Assembly (NCBI GenBank): GCA_034509495.1
Contig: CM067513.1
Span: forward strand, 15,619,501-15,683,500
Direction: 5' to 3'
Length of the DNA stretch: 64,000 nt
Origin: Acestrorhynchus altus
Lineage: Eukaryota; Chordata; Actinopteri; Characiformes; Acestrorhynchidae
Part shown: piece after piece, positions 33,401 to 48,400 of the stretch
How the letters are laid out: each line of letters begins with the position of its first letter
Position numbering within the stretch: position 1 is the first letter of the stretch
Notes under the pieces: generated by a model
What the model was told of the DNA's origin: nothing
Databases searched by the model: none
Seen by the model: the letters and a program-made list of their open reading frames with translations, nothing else
Translations under genes and position numbers: made by a program

Positions 33401-36400
33401 TTACTGGGGCTCCAAGCTCCACTCCAATGATGCAATGGCGGCGTTTCTGAAAGACACGGTGGCTGGCTTCACATGTATCAGAGGAAGCACGTGCTTGTCT
33501 TCACCCTCCTAGTGTCAGGAGAGCCGTATGTGATAGGGGAGAGTTCTAATGGGGTTGGATAACTTTCAAATTGGTGGGACAATAGTAGGGGTGGTGTTGA
33601 TACCACATCCAATAACAATACGCCAAAATGATCTCATAAAAATTCAAACCCACCCCCACCCCCTTAAATTTTTTCTTTTTTGTGCCATATCTGTACCTGT
33701 ACCACACTCTGTCATACTGCCACATGGAAAAACTGTATTAAGTACAGAATATCTCAGATTGACAGTAAAGAATATGCCACATCATATCCAGTGCTCAGGC
33801 AGTAAGAAGATTTATTTTGCCTGTGTTTTTAATTTATTGGTATTTGCATTTGAACAGTGTAAAGGTGAATTTAAGCTGTTTATATAGGCAACCCATTAGA
33901 TGGGGAATGTTGAAAAAATATTGTGAGGCTCTGTTTTTACCTGATATTAATGTGCATCATTTATCTGCATAGTATTTGCTTCAACTTGATTCTGTTTACA
34001 CTGTCATTAAAATGCATCCTCAGTGTGACCAGATTAGACCAGAGTAATTATTACTCAGATGTTTGAATTATTGGACAGATTTTTGCATGATTAGATAGTA
34101 TTTGCATGTGCCTGGCAGAATCCAATCACAGGCACATTCCATTTATACTTGTTTTAAATGTAGACGAGATCTGTCTCTGACCACCTTTGAATGTGTTTTG
34201 AATCCAGTGGTAATCTGATCACAATGCATCTTGGAGGTTTTTCCACCTGGCTTTTCATGCAGACAAGTGAAATCCTTAGACATCAAAATTCCATGTTAAT
34301 GCCATGTGAAATTCAGCCTATCCTTACCCTTTCCCTTGAGATAAACAATCTGAGGACAGATTCTGAAATGAAATGGTAACCTGCTTGCGTTGTTAACATT
34401 TTCCTGTTCTTCTGAGGCACTAATTGAGAGTCATGTGAACAAAGGTCTTGTAAACATAAAAGCTGATCTTGATCTCTCTTATAGAACAAACCTTATGTCT
34501 CTTATGTCAAACCGGTTCAGAAACGGGCTGGTAAGGCACCAGGTTTTCATTCGAAACAACCAGTTTCCTCTCACTTTGTCAATCAATCAGCCTATCTTCT
34601 CATTTTAGAATCTTCAGTTTGGCTGGAATGAAAACCTGCAGCGACACTGGTCCATTTCTGACCCAGTTTGACATCCCTGATATAGACATTCTTCTGATTC
34701 CACAGTTTGCTTTGTCCCTTTTCTTTGGATTTCACATAGCAGAACACTGCCATCACCATGTGCTCACAACAATGGGGAAATAGACAGGCTGTCACAGTTT
34801 TTGTTTGAGCTCTTTCCCAAAGGGAAGCCTAAGTCTTTCACTCAGTCTAGATGCTAGCAATATGTGGACAGGGGGTAACAGTGTGTACTCATGTGACATT
34901 CATGCTCTTCATGTAAAAGGGAACTGTTATGTCATCAGTCATACTTGTTTATTTTTTTTAAGCAGGGGCACAAGATTTTACAAGATTTTACAGTATATAT
35001 TGGATGTCCAAATGATTGTGGATACCCCTTCTAATGAATGCATTCAGCTAGGGGTGGGCTAGTGGGGTATAAAGCACCTCCAGCTTTGAACTGTGGAACA
35101 GTGGAACAGTCCAACATCCTGAGCTCACTAATGCTATTGTTTCTGAATACAATCAGATCCTCACAGCAATGCTTCAGAATCTAGTAGAAAGTATTCTCTT
35201 GACAGTAGAGGCAATTTCTCAAAGCAAACAAAACAGAACAAAAGCAGGATAAACAGCACATACCTTTTTTTATACCCTTGATCTTGGAAGAAACAGTGAA
35301 TGAGTAGAGTTAAATTAATGAACTGGTGCATTTTATTTATTACATCTAAATAAACAAATTAAAACAAAGTTAGCAATGTTAGAACAGAGCCTAGTTTTTG
35401 TCAGTTATGCAAATTTGGATGACAGATGCCCAATCACTTTGATGTATAACAGCATAAATATTAGCTAATATATAGGCTTTAAAGAACCTGATGTCTATAG
35501 TTAACAACACTTGGCCTACCGTTGCTGTGTTGTTATGGTTGCATGTATATGTCTGCATTGTAGAAATCAGTTATTTAATATTAACTGCAAAAAACAGTTC
35601 GGGCTGCATATGAACACCTTATGACATGTCTCTCTTTGCTCTGCTCCAGTCTTCCATCCGGTGGAGTGCTCATACTGCCGGAGTGAGAGCATGATGGGTT
35701 TTCGTTACCGGTGCCAGCAATGCCACGGATACCAGCTTTGCCAGAATTGCTTCTGGCGTGGCCATGCCAGCGGTCCCCATAGCAACCAGCATCAGATGAA
35801 GGAGCATTCCTCATGGGTAAAGAGCACATGTCTTCCATTTTTTTCAGGCCCATTCAGATCCACTCTGAAACAGCCAGTTAACATGCCCAGTTAGGGTGTT
35901 TCTAGGCAGGAACGTATTATAGAACCATCATTGTACTGTAGAAACAGAATAAAGAGCCAGGTTTACTGTGTTAAACAATACATGGACATCATTTAAGTTG
36001 CAGACTCATGTATGCTAAAGTAAAATGTAATGTTTATGGTAGATAAATGCACATTCAGCTCGGCTATGATGGCTATGGCCATGATGATAATTACTACCAG
36101 CTTGTATCTCATTAACTAAATAGTAAATGGCATTAACATATGCCACTCTGAACGTAAAACACACAGTTTAGTCCAGCAATTGATGAGATAATCTTGTGCA
36201 GTGAATACACAGAGCTCACTTTTACACTATCTATAATATAATTGTTAGGGTGTGGAGATCATACAATCTGATCTTAGCTGAAAAGCTAGTTTTTCAGCTT
36301 TCAGACAGTAGATGCTTTTCCATCTAATTGTTTTTTGTGCATTTAAAAAATGAAAAAGCCCACCATTTGACACACATATTTCTATGGTAGGATGAGGTGG

Positions 36401-39400
36401 AAAAGTAAAATTACCATTTAAGCCAAAGCAAAAAAAAAATTGCTGGAATAAACTATGATGTATCTAGCTTTGAGCACCTCTGGTAATACAATAACATTTC
36501 AGTTTCATTTTAAAAGCTTGACCTACAGCGTAAACACAACAGCCGACTGCTGTTATACACCAAACATCTCCCCACTACCCTCTACTGACTGGAGAAATGT
36601 CCGACAAACAGCAGTATTTTAAAGGTTGCTTTTGACATTCTGAAATACTGAATACAAAGCACCTTTAAGAAATTGCTGTACTTTGTGAATAAATGTCTAC
36701 CGCAGAACTGTGCTGCCAGTTTTACAGTGGACATCGGAAGAGTGAGAGGTTTCAACTCTCATTAGATGGCCACTGTCCTGTATTTCTGAATTGTAAGCAA
36801 CATAGCCATAAAAAAGCAAACAAATGTAAATTTGATTCCACTAAAAACAAATACTGCTACTAATGATGGTAGCTTACAATGACCAACTATACTGTTTGAA
36901 ACATGCCTGCAGTGCCTGTGAGCAAGGCACGTAACTTCCCAGCTACACCCCAGGTGTCATGGATAGGACTGCCCACCAGTCTGGGCATGTGTGCCCACTG
37001 CTCCCTAGTTTGTGAATGTACTATTGTATGTGCGTGTTTCACTGTGTGGATGGGTTAAATGCAAAGGCCAAATTCTATGTGCACATTTATGTTTACATTT
37101 ATGCCCCCCAGTGGATATAATGGACATTACACACTCTAGTGAGTGAGGAATGAGGTCAAACAACTGAAGATATTTATTATACCAGTTTGTCTGTGAGAAA
37201 CAATCTACCATGCAATTATAATGCTTGTTAAAGAAAGGGTTAAAGAAAGTCAGACTTCAGTATACAGTATCTGCATAGGACTGTAAGGAATGTATATTAT
37301 TGGCTTCTGCTGTGGCCTACATGTCTGCCTGGTGCGGAGTGATAATTGAGCTTCATGGTTTGCGCTTCCTTCCAGAATGTCATTCTCCTCTGATGCAGGA
37401 TTTCATGGGGTTTTTATGTTGCTTGGCAAGTGGGTTATATTGATTACATTTTCAAATCTCCTCTCATTTGCCCCAAGCTCAATCACTGTGCTGGAAATTG
37501 AAGCCCAGGAAGGAATTTGCAGCAATCCAATTCTGAGAGATTTTCTCATTCTCTCGCTCTCGCTCTCGTTCCCTCTCCTTCTCTTACTCTCTTTACTCTA
37601 ACTGCCAATACAAAGATGATTGTTTTCAACCCTAGGGCACTGAAAAAGGTCATGCCAGTTCTGTGTTTTGCTGAATCTAACATTTTTATTAACATTGAAA
37701 GTAAAGAGATATTCTGAAAACTTTGTAACTGTATTTATTCTGGATTGTAGCCTCCCTGGCACAGATTAACGCAGGTTGTAGACCACAAAGGATTTACAGT
37801 GACAGGTTAATTTAGTCCAAGAAAATCAATGTCTGGATAATGTCTATATTTAAACCACACTTGCCCATATTCCTTATTGAAGCATGAATGTTTCTTTGTC
37901 TTTACTGAGTTTTGTAGCTCTTCACTGTGAACATGAGAATGGTGATTGGTATTCAGTTCACAGTACATCTAGCAGTTTGTCTTTGTCTCTGCGACTTTCA
38001 CAGAAGTCCCCAGCCAAGAAACTGAGCCATGCCATCAGTAAGTCTTTGGGTTGCGTGCCCATAGGAGAACCTCCCCATCCTGTGTTCCCAGAGGCAGCTG
38101 AGAGGCCGCAGGACCTGGCACACCCTACGTAAGTATCCATGGGGCTCCTTGTGCCAGTGTGGTCTAGTACATCAGTATATACTATTCAATAACCCACCAT
38201 CAGACAAAAACATACAGGCATAAATCTCGTCAACAAATGGTGTTTTATCTTCACGGTGGGGGTTTTCTAAATAGAGGACAAGAAAACAGGGCAGATGGGT
38301 GACAAATTAAAGCAGAAAACTAAGAAATGTGCTGCATTGTGCATGCACAGTGTTCCTTGTTGACTGAGATGGCAAGAAGAACTCATCTCAAGTGACTGAA
38401 ATGGTCATTATTGGGACCATGATGGCTGTGTTGTTTTTTTTGTTTGTTTGTTTGTGTTTTTTGTGATCAAAACAGGTTATACCCCCCTTCCTTCTTGTTT
38501 TCCTCTGAGACCCAATATCTGGATTAGTGACATCATTAACCCCTCCCCTTCAGTCAGTGTCTGCATGCATGTAGAGAGAGCAGTAAACATGGATTGGACA
38601 GCTGCTATAGCATTTAAAGTGGGGTTTAATTGATGGAAATGTGGAAATTTTCGCTGTTTTCTGAGCTGGATTGCTCATTAATAATTTGATAAGGTAAGTC
38701 TTGTAGTTTGTTTTGATGTGTGTATCATGTCTGTACATCACTTTAATCCTGAATTATGAAGCCTAGAAAATGGCATGTAACTGCCCTGCCTTTCCCTTAC
38801 AAGCAAAATGGTTTGATTTCGCTTGTCCTCTGAGAAGGAAGGGACACTGCAAATCAATAGAACGTTATTTGTAGTGACTGGTTATTTTTATCCAATGAGG
38901 ACGTATTTCTGTCCCATTCTGTACTCCATTATACCCCCTATCCTCAGGGCAGGAGGCAAAATTTAATCAGTATTACTTTAATGTAATTTGAATTAGGTGT
39001 GTATGAAAGTCGTGTAAATCATATGTTACAGTCCTGTGTGGAAGAATTGCACTCTTTCAAGTGTGTTGTTGATTTTCAAAGTAAAAATAAGTTAATAAAT
39101 ATGCCACAGAATTAATTTATTAAGCACAACCCTGTTTTGTAAATCAGTTTTATGATGGACTTGTGAAAAAATTATGAGCTTGTTATGCTTTCTGGTTATA
39201 AACAGGTGGGCTTTCAGTTATGCTCTCTCAAATAGATTTGTTGATGATGATGCTCAAACGTGCAGCAATAATTTGTGTGTTTTTATGCAAAATATGATGT
39301 GCATAAAAAATAGACTTGGTATGAATTAGTACACATATTTTTACTTCAAAAATCAACAAAATTTCATTCAAGAAATTTTCTCTTGGAAGTGCAGCAGTCC

Positions 39401-42400
39401 ATTCTTGTAGAACAGATTTCTGAAATGTAATACCAATGAGGGGTAGCACGGTGGTGCTGCAGGTAATGCATACGTCACATAGTTCCAGGGGCCTGAGGTT
39501 GTGTGTTTAGCCCTGCTCTGGCTGTTTGTTGTAGCCCTGCACCATATTGAAATACTTTTTGTATTTTTTCTTCTTTTTTTAATTTGTCACCAATTTTTAA
39601 CTGTACTAGCAAACATACATGAAAGGAAAAATGCAAGAGAACGTCCCTAATCCTCTAAAACCTGAAAGACGTGCTGGAATTGAGTGAAAAATGTGCTGCA
39701 GCTTTCTGCTGTGGGAAATGTATTATTATGCGTATGTGGTTCTTTTGTCTAATTTTTGATGAATTGGAAGCATATTGGTTTTCACCGAGTGTCTGCCAAG
39801 ATGTTCACTCACAAAATATAGACACTTTTTCTCTGCTTTAAACTTTTCTTGTCATTCATTGAACATGGAGCAAAAAAAAAACAAAACAGGACAAAACATA
39901 TCTGCACTTGTGCTTCTACACATTTACAGGTGTGTTTCTCAACCCTGGTCCTAGAGACACCCCTGGCCCTACACATTGTAGCTTTAACATACCCATGCAT
40001 CTCTGAGGGGTACTTTTACAGCAGACATGTGGTGGTCCAGTGTCCTCTAACTATGTATACGTAATTGACCAGGGGAGAATGTTCCCCCCTTGTGAGCCTG
40101 GTTCCTCCCAAGGTTTTTTTCCTCCAGCTTTGATGGAGTTTTTCCTTGACACTGTTGCCCTTTGACTTGCTCACCAGGGAGTTGTTTTATGTCTTTGTCC
40201 TTTGTTTTGTGTGTTGCTCACCTTCTTATTTTTGATTTCTGTAAAGCCGCTCTATGACATCTGTTGTAAAAAGCACTATACAAATAAATTTCGATTTTGA
40301 TTGATTGATTGATTAGTTAAATCAGGTGAGGTTGGAACAGGGAAAGCTTTAAAATATACAGGACCATGATTGAGAAACGCTGATTCACAGCATCTAGAAG
40401 GGTATATAAATAATCTAATGTGAGAAGATGTGGTATTAAAGTAAAAGCTCTTACACTTAAACAGGTTTATTTAAAAAGTCTTGCTACCTAATGTACAGGG
40501 GTTGGACAATGAAACTGAAACACCTGTCATTTTAGTGTGGGAGGATTCATGGCTAAATTGGACCGGCCTGGTGGCCAATCTTCATTCATTGCACATTGCA
40601 CCAGTAAGAGCAGAGTGTGAAGGTTCAATTAGCAGGTAAGAGCACAGTTTTGCTCAAAATATTGCAATGAACACAACATTATGTGTGACATACGAGAGTT
40701 CAAAAGAGGACAAATTGTTGGTGCACGTCTTGGCGCATCTGTGACCAAGACAGCAAGGCTTTGTGATATATCAAGAACCACGGTATCCAGGGTAATGTCA
40801 GCACCACCAAGAAGGACAAACCACATCCAACAGGATTAAATGTGGACGCTAGAGGAAGCTGTCTGAAAGGGATGCTGGGGTGCTAAAAAAAATGTCATTC
40901 CCAAGACAAATTGACGCTGTATTGGCTGCAAAAGGAGGCCCTAGTACACCATACTAATAAATTATTGTGGTCTAAAACCAGGTGTTTCAGTTTCATTGTC
41001 CACCCTGCGTACATTGATAATGACTGGCCTGTTGACAGAGCCTTGATGGGAATCTGTGGAAGTGAGAGTCTCAGTTAAAAATAGTTCTCTCTCATCACTA
41101 CATGTGGAGGTGGAGAAAAGACAAACACAACCACAATCCATCCCAATGCACATTTCAAACCAGTATTAAATAATATTATAGTTTCTCTCATTTTGGGCTT
41201 ATAACACAGATGGTTGCCATATGCCAGGCCTGCTGTAAGAAATAGATTAGACATAATGCATGTAGGTACAGTGCTGCACTGGTCTATTGCACATAGGGTT
41301 GAATATACTGTACCTACTGTACAATACAAAAGCAATGTATAATACATCATACACAGTGACAGAACATTCCCAATGCTTTCAACTCTCTGGTAAGCTTGCA
41401 GCAGAGTTGATGCTGCTTGTTGCAGAAATATAAAGCAGATCTGTTCTCTGACTATTTTAGGAATGGGCTTTCTATTGGGAAGGGCCGCACTTCCATTGCA
41501 GGAGTGCTGTTTGTGATTTCTGAGTTACGATGGTGTCGATTGCATGAACAGACCCGAAATGTGTCAGCATTAGTCATTCATGAAATGTCACTGATGACCT
41601 CAATAACTAAAGCTGTTTTGTGGGTTAATGCGTAAACAACGCTTCACTACAGCAGTTCTTTCTGTTTTTCTGATTTACAAATGAGAAAAACACTGAAAAA
41701 TCTGTTGGTTATAAATAAAACAACACTTGATATTGGTTGGGCAAGTACTGAAGCTCTGCACAACAACAAAAACAACAACAACAATTTTAAACAGGCCTTA
41801 TTTCTAAGAATTCTTTCAGAACATTTGTTTGAGGATGACCAGTCAGACCTTTTCTTTAGTTCAGTTTGTTCTGACAGGTGTGAGCACTCCCCCCTTTCTC
41901 AAACAGCTGCTGATGAACAGCACAGATTAACAATAATGAAGCATTTAGTTTTGTCACATGGACCATAGAACATACACTGATCAGCCATAACATTAAAACC
42001 TTAATATTGTGTAGTTCTCCTGTTTCACCAAAACAGCTCTGACCAATCTAGGCATGGACTCCATAAGACCTCTGAAGACCTGTGGTATCTGGTACCAGAA
42101 CATAAACTGTATATCCTTTAAACTGTGAGGTGGGGCCTCAATGAGCATCACTGAGTTCACCAGTTGTCCTTTCTTGGAGCATATTTGGTAAGTATACCAG
42201 GCTGCATACCAGGAACACTCCACGAGACCTGCATGGTGTTTTGGAGATGCACTGAACCACTCATCTTGACACCACAGTCCCTGGTTAAAGTGTCTCAGAT
42301 CTGTACACTTTCCCATTTTCCCACTTTGAACACATCAACATCAAAAACTGACAGTTCAATGTGCCTGTTATGTAAAACCCTCCCTCTGACCAATGTATCA

Positions 42401-45400
42401 TAAAGAAGATCAGGTTGTTTTTATTATTCATCTGGATTCCTCTAGACTAGTAGATGAACGCATAAAGACTAGACTAGCATAAATGAAATATGTCTTTAAA
42501 TGTGCATGTATTGCAGCTCTTCCCAGCCTGTGAACTTTATGAAATGATGGCTGTTTTATAGTATCATATCTATCAATGGGTTTATCACATATATCAGCAA
42601 GGTTATTACAGTAATAGTAATAGAGCAGTTCTGATGCATTTTCAGCTGAGATGAATGCCCTAATTGTCTTTCAGAGCACAGGTCTAGAACTATTATCACA
42701 TATCAGATTTTCAGTATTGATGACTGTTAGATCAAATATGCATTCACTTTTCACAACTGTAACTCCATTCATCTTCTCATCCATTACATTTCATGTTACT
42801 TCTCTATTTTTCTCATTGCCGCAGCAGCGAACATCGATTAGCAAACCTAGCATGGGAGAGAAATATAATTGGGACATGGCCAGAAGAAATATATTGTGTG
42901 TAAAATATATATACGACTGTGTTCCTGTTTTACTGCATTATAAAAAAAGAGGACTTGAATCAATCTGGAGTGGTAAAAGGGGGTTTGGGGTGGGAGGCTG
43001 CTGCTCCAGAATAGGTTTTATTTAGTTGCAAACACACAAAAGCTGGAATTTATGAAGACCATTAAACAGCAACATTTTACACACATTCCAAAAGTTAGCT
43101 TTACAGTAACTTCAAATTGAATGCAGTACTTTTTATTATGGTTTTATTATGGACTGTATATGATAATGAAGCATTCGGTTTTATCACATGCACCACAGAA
43201 CATATTTTTTGACAGGAAGTGCAACCTGATTCAAACCTAAGTAGTAATTCATAGAGAAGTAGAGATCAAGTTGTATTTTTATTAGTATGTGACTAGACTA
43301 GGGGTCACTAACCCTGCTTCAACCCAAATCTAACACCCCATTCAACCAATCAAGAACTTCTGAAGTCAGTAATTAGTCGGATCATGTGGGGTGGGTTAGG
43401 GTTGAATCTAAAGTCTGCAGGAAGGTAGCTTAACAGGAGCAGGGTTTGTGACCCCTGGACTTGAGTAATCTACTCTAGCAGTTCCTATCCATGACCCCAG
43501 AGGAACCCCTGTCCTGGCTACATAATTTAGTGCTTACCATGCCCCCAACACACCTGATGCAGCTAATCAGCTAATTAACAAGCCCTTCAACAAGGAGTTG
43601 ATGGTTGTGTGAGCTGGAAACCACTACAACTTGACGGCATGGCACAAACAATCATACGCACTGGCATATACACACAATGACAAGGCGAGGCAAAGGCAGA
43701 GACAAAAACCAAAACAAAACATGTGAGTGAGTGAAGGGTCACACCCATCCCCACCCTCACCCCACCCCTCCCTTGTCTGACAAAATTAAATCAATCAACA
43801 CCCCCCCCCCCTCATTTGAATAAAGTGAGTGATCAAAAGGACCATCAGACTATTGCAACTAATCCAGAATGTAGCAGCGTGGCTCGTTTTCAATGTTCCT
43901 AAATTCAGTCACGTAACTCCTCTGTTGCGTTCGCTTCATTGGCTTCCTGTAGCTGCCTGCATCAGATTCAAAACCTTGATGCTGACCTACAAAGCAAAAA
44001 ATGGACCAGCACCTCTGAACATGATGGCAATGGTCAAAACTCGAGCTGTACCAAAAGCCCTTCAAGCTTCAAGTACAGCATGGCTTGACGCACCATCCCT
44101 CAAGATGCAAGGAAAACATGCATCCAGAATCTTTTCTGTTATGGCACCAAAATGGTGGAATGAACTTCCCCTGGGGGTCTGAACAGCTGTCTTCAAACAC
44201 AGACTGAAGACACATCTGTTTCAGGAGTATTTAACTCCATAAAGACATTTGTTTCAACAGGATCTAAGTGTTAGGAATCTGTAGATTCTAGCCTCTTTTA
44301 CTAGCTAAGGATATTTTCTGAGTGAACAGCAAAGCACTTTTGTAACTCACTCTGGATTAGGGCATCTGCTAAATGCCATAAATGTAAACGTAAAATGACA
44401 ATGTCCAGGTAAATGGACTATGTCCTGTTGAGGGTAATAGCACCAAGGTTACAGTAAAGTGGATTGAATTGGAATGAATTAATATGCGCATGTTGGTACT
44501 TTTGTGTGATTTCTAAAGAAAGGGAGGCATATCTGTATTTTCACTGGGTGGCTGCCAGCATCCGTTGGCTTTAAGAAACGGAAACTTTTGTCTCTTTGCT
44601 TTGAACTTGTCTTGTCAGTAAGTGAACATTGAGTGCACACGTGAGAGAAAAAAGAAACATCTTTTTTCCTTTCAGGATTATCTCTTGAGAGCTGAGATTT
44701 GACCTCAACCCAGCTGAAACCTGTCACCAGTGCTCACGCTGGTCAGAGCAATGTGCCACATTATTTGATGGTCTGGAACAGAACTTAACTAAACAAAAAA
44801 AAAGCCCCCACCAGTGTTCCTGGGTCGGAAGCCTCCTGTGGGGAGTCGGTAATGGCTAGAGTGCATTCTCATGCTCAGATGGCATTTCAGAGTTGGCGTT
44901 GGCAAGGCTCACAAAAGTGAGGAGAGCTCTAAAGTTAATGGAGGCTGCTGATGGTGGCACATCTTTACTGGGGTCCCCACAGAGTGACACAGGCACTTAA
45001 ACCTGGATGTTTCTTTCAGAAACAGACTTTTTTGCTATGACAGCGTGATAGATATCTTTCGACTGTAAATATTGCTTTGATTCAGGAATACTCTTCGTTG
45101 GGTTGTACCAGTAATGAACTTTTATCATGAATGCTGGTGTATTTGTCATAAACCGATGATAGCTTCTGTATTAAGTTTCTTTTTGAAAGCAACAAGCAGG
45201 AAAGACAATAACATAACATAAATGAATGTGCTGATATGAAACAGCCTGCTTGTTTACACCTTGTAGCCATTGAAAACACAGAACTGCATGGAATCTGGAT
45301 TCGGTTTGAATTAACCATGAATGTATGTGTCCTGATTGCCTGTTAATGAGCCCAATAACAGCTCGATCAGAATAGAATATGTTTGTGTATGCAACTCATT

Positions 45401-48400
45401 TGGAAAAGACAAATGCAAATGAGGCCATTGTGAATACAATCTGATTCTCTAAAACGCAACAATAATCTGTTGAATAGAAGAATAGTAACCATGTAAACAC
45501 ATCTTTCAGAAAATGTATGTATGCTCTGAGTTTACGGTATGTTGTGTAGGAGTGGGATATGCTTTCTTGAAGTTGGAAGAAGGACTTTCATGTCATATGA
45601 AAATTTTGCCTCTACTTAGACTTCATTCAGTATAGCTCTTTCCCAACAAGTCTTACTTTGGGGTGATATGGTAAAAAATATTATATCACAGTATGTAAAG
45701 CCATTTTTATGATATGCAATATTTATCATATTTCAAATGTAATTTCAATGGAAAATTAAATTTAAATAATATTAAAATTTCATCACAATAAAAGCAAAAT
45801 ATTGTTATACTGCTCACCTCTACTTTACTACTTATTTTCTTCCATAGGTTTAGTGTGATTGGAGGTGGGGCTGACATGTGCCTCTTTTTTAATAAGTAAA
45901 TGTAAAGTATATTTTGCTGAGTCCAATTTTAAAGTATTTAAAACATACCAGCTGTAAAATTAGGTAACATTCTGCTGCTAATCTTACTCCAACTGGACAT
46001 AATGTTGTTGTCATGGTATTGTGTACACTAAGCAATACTCTTGCATCATTTTAGATTGGATTACTAGTAGTGTTGTTGAGTTGTAGGTTGTTGAATAGCT
46101 GTAAATATAAACACCTCCGTCTCAATGTAAAATAGGAATGAATTCAGTTGGAATGGAGAAAATCTTAGCAGTTTTGGCCAGTTCATATCAATGAGGTAAA
46201 AGTAAATCACCTAACTGCCAACTGTACATTGGGAGGTTAATCTGCCAAATCTGATTGAGTGCCCCTAAACCTAAATTGACTCAATCCAAAACAATCAGAC
46301 TCAAGCAAATAGAATTGCTGAGTCATTTGAGCATTCAGCAATGTTTTCAAAAGGTTTGAGGAAGCTTAGCCTGTAACATAAATGTTCTGAAAATGTGTGA
46401 CATAATAATGGTTTGCATCACTAAGTATTAAAACTAAAACAAAAACTAACATTATGGAAACTAACTGAAACATACAATAACTAAAATACATACTTGCAAT
46501 ACTTTTTAAGGGTAAAAAAATTGTATGCAGCTGTGAGAATTAACTAATAAACATTTAAAAAAAAATCAATCAAAACACGTAATGAATTTCCAGAAAACTG
46601 GATGTTTCAAAGTGTAACCTTCAGGACATTCAAGTGAGGTTCTACTAGCAAACATTTTTTGCTGGATTTGCTGCTTTTAAGGGTCTTTGTGAGCTGTTCC
46701 TGAACTAAACATAGCACAGGAGATCAATGATAATTTACTCAATCTCAATAGGGATCAGTAAACTTCACAATCCTTTTAAAGCCCCAGAGTAGTTCCTAGT
46801 CTAATGATAATATCGACTCTAAATTCATTCTGACCAAAGGGCACATCTGCATATCCTGACATCCAAGGCTATTTATAGAAATTCAAGTTGCAAGAAAATA
46901 AAAAAACCCCACAATGTCCAAGTTTAATTAGTTATTTTTGTTAAGGCAAATGTTCGTTGGGTATATAGGATTTGCCTAAAATGACACAGAGAAACCAATC
47001 ATATGGTCATTATAGTTGTAATATAATAAAATATCTTTGTAAGCGGTTTGTATGGGTCAGTATACAGTGTAAAACATTATGGTATGAAAACTTTCATACC
47101 ATAATACCATACCATAACTGTTGCACTGAATAAGGAAAAAATGTCTAAAGCATCCAGTTTTATTCAGATATTACATTCAAACATAATCAAAAATGTAACT
47201 GTGGTTCTACAGAAGTGAAGAGTACAGTATAGACAGAGTAAGCATAGACTGATATGCGCTCATGAGGTCCTCAGATTCTCCCACACTGCAAAGCTGTATT
47301 GAATCATAGTTTGATCTGCCTACAGAGCAGCCTGTGTCTGCCCTTTACTAACCAAATCTTGAGCCTCTCATGTTTGCAATTCACTCTTTTTACTGTTTCT
47401 TTCAATTCACTACTTTTATAGATTCTGACAAACACTGTGACTTGCCAAAGGGCCTGTTCTCTTTTACCTCTGGCAAGTATTGACATGTTTCTGAATATTC
47501 AGGGAAACAGTGGTATGTTGACTACCTTTCTCGCCTCATTTGATGTAACTAATGATCATACTAATGTTGTGTTCATGATATGAACATAGTTCCAATTTCT
47601 GTTGTGCAGTTTTGCAGTTTGGACTTACTTAGCCACCACCAAGCAAGTTGTAAATAATACCATGGCAACAACCTGAATTACGACAGCAAACACCTTGCAT
47701 CCATCTAGCAACCATTTAGCAAAATCATGGCAACCAGCTGGGATATCACACAAACCACTTAAGAACTCCACAGCAACTCCTGGACTGCCATAAAAACCTC
47801 CTTGCAACAGCGTAGTGGCCACCAGAAAAAACATAGCAAACGTATGAACACCAGAGCAACTGCCTGGGAGCAAGAACTTAAGATCAACCATTCTGCATTT
47901 ACAGCAAAAGGTGTACATTTTAAGCTATTAGTTAAAGCTAATGCTTATACTTCCTCTGTTCCATCTCTTCTCGAGATCATTCATGTTTGTCCAACTAGAT
48001 CTATAAATGGCAACAAAGGGGAAATTCAATACCAAGTAGACCAATCACAGTTGTTGCAGCCTGAGTTACCATGATGCATAAATGATGGTTGTGGTCTTGC
48101 TGTAGCACAAGTGCAACGTAAGGTACACCATAGAAGCATAAATTGACCTTAAATTAAGGTCAAATCAAACCCAATCCACACCCAATTTCACAATAAAGCT
48201 CAGTTTCATAACAGTTTCATAACAGATTCAAATGTATATTTTTTATCATATAAATCTGGATATCTTAAACCCTAAAACATTCAAGTTGGGATTGTACTGT
48301 CTGATTTATTCAGACATCAGTATTTTTCTTTGATTTATGCTCAAATCTCCTACTATGATCAAGCACCTAAGGCAGTATTGAGATGATGCAAATCCTGCCC

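Larger units (their letters stand above)
32675..35649 (+). other. dtnb intron 6
   Basis: 3.0 kb. It has A-rich and TA-rich low complexity at 32930-32977, an inverted SINE part (33410-33570), a possible DNA-transposon relic around 33950-34390 and a Tc1-type remnant at 34994-35240. Confidence 0.5.

Noticed and set aside
36265..36300. Resemblance of 'tgatcttagctgaaaag' to the reverse complement of the U2 snRNA 5' end
   Set aside because: The match is short and stops; the rest is a local 9-bp AGCTGAAAA hairpin. Too weak for a snRNA pseudogene.
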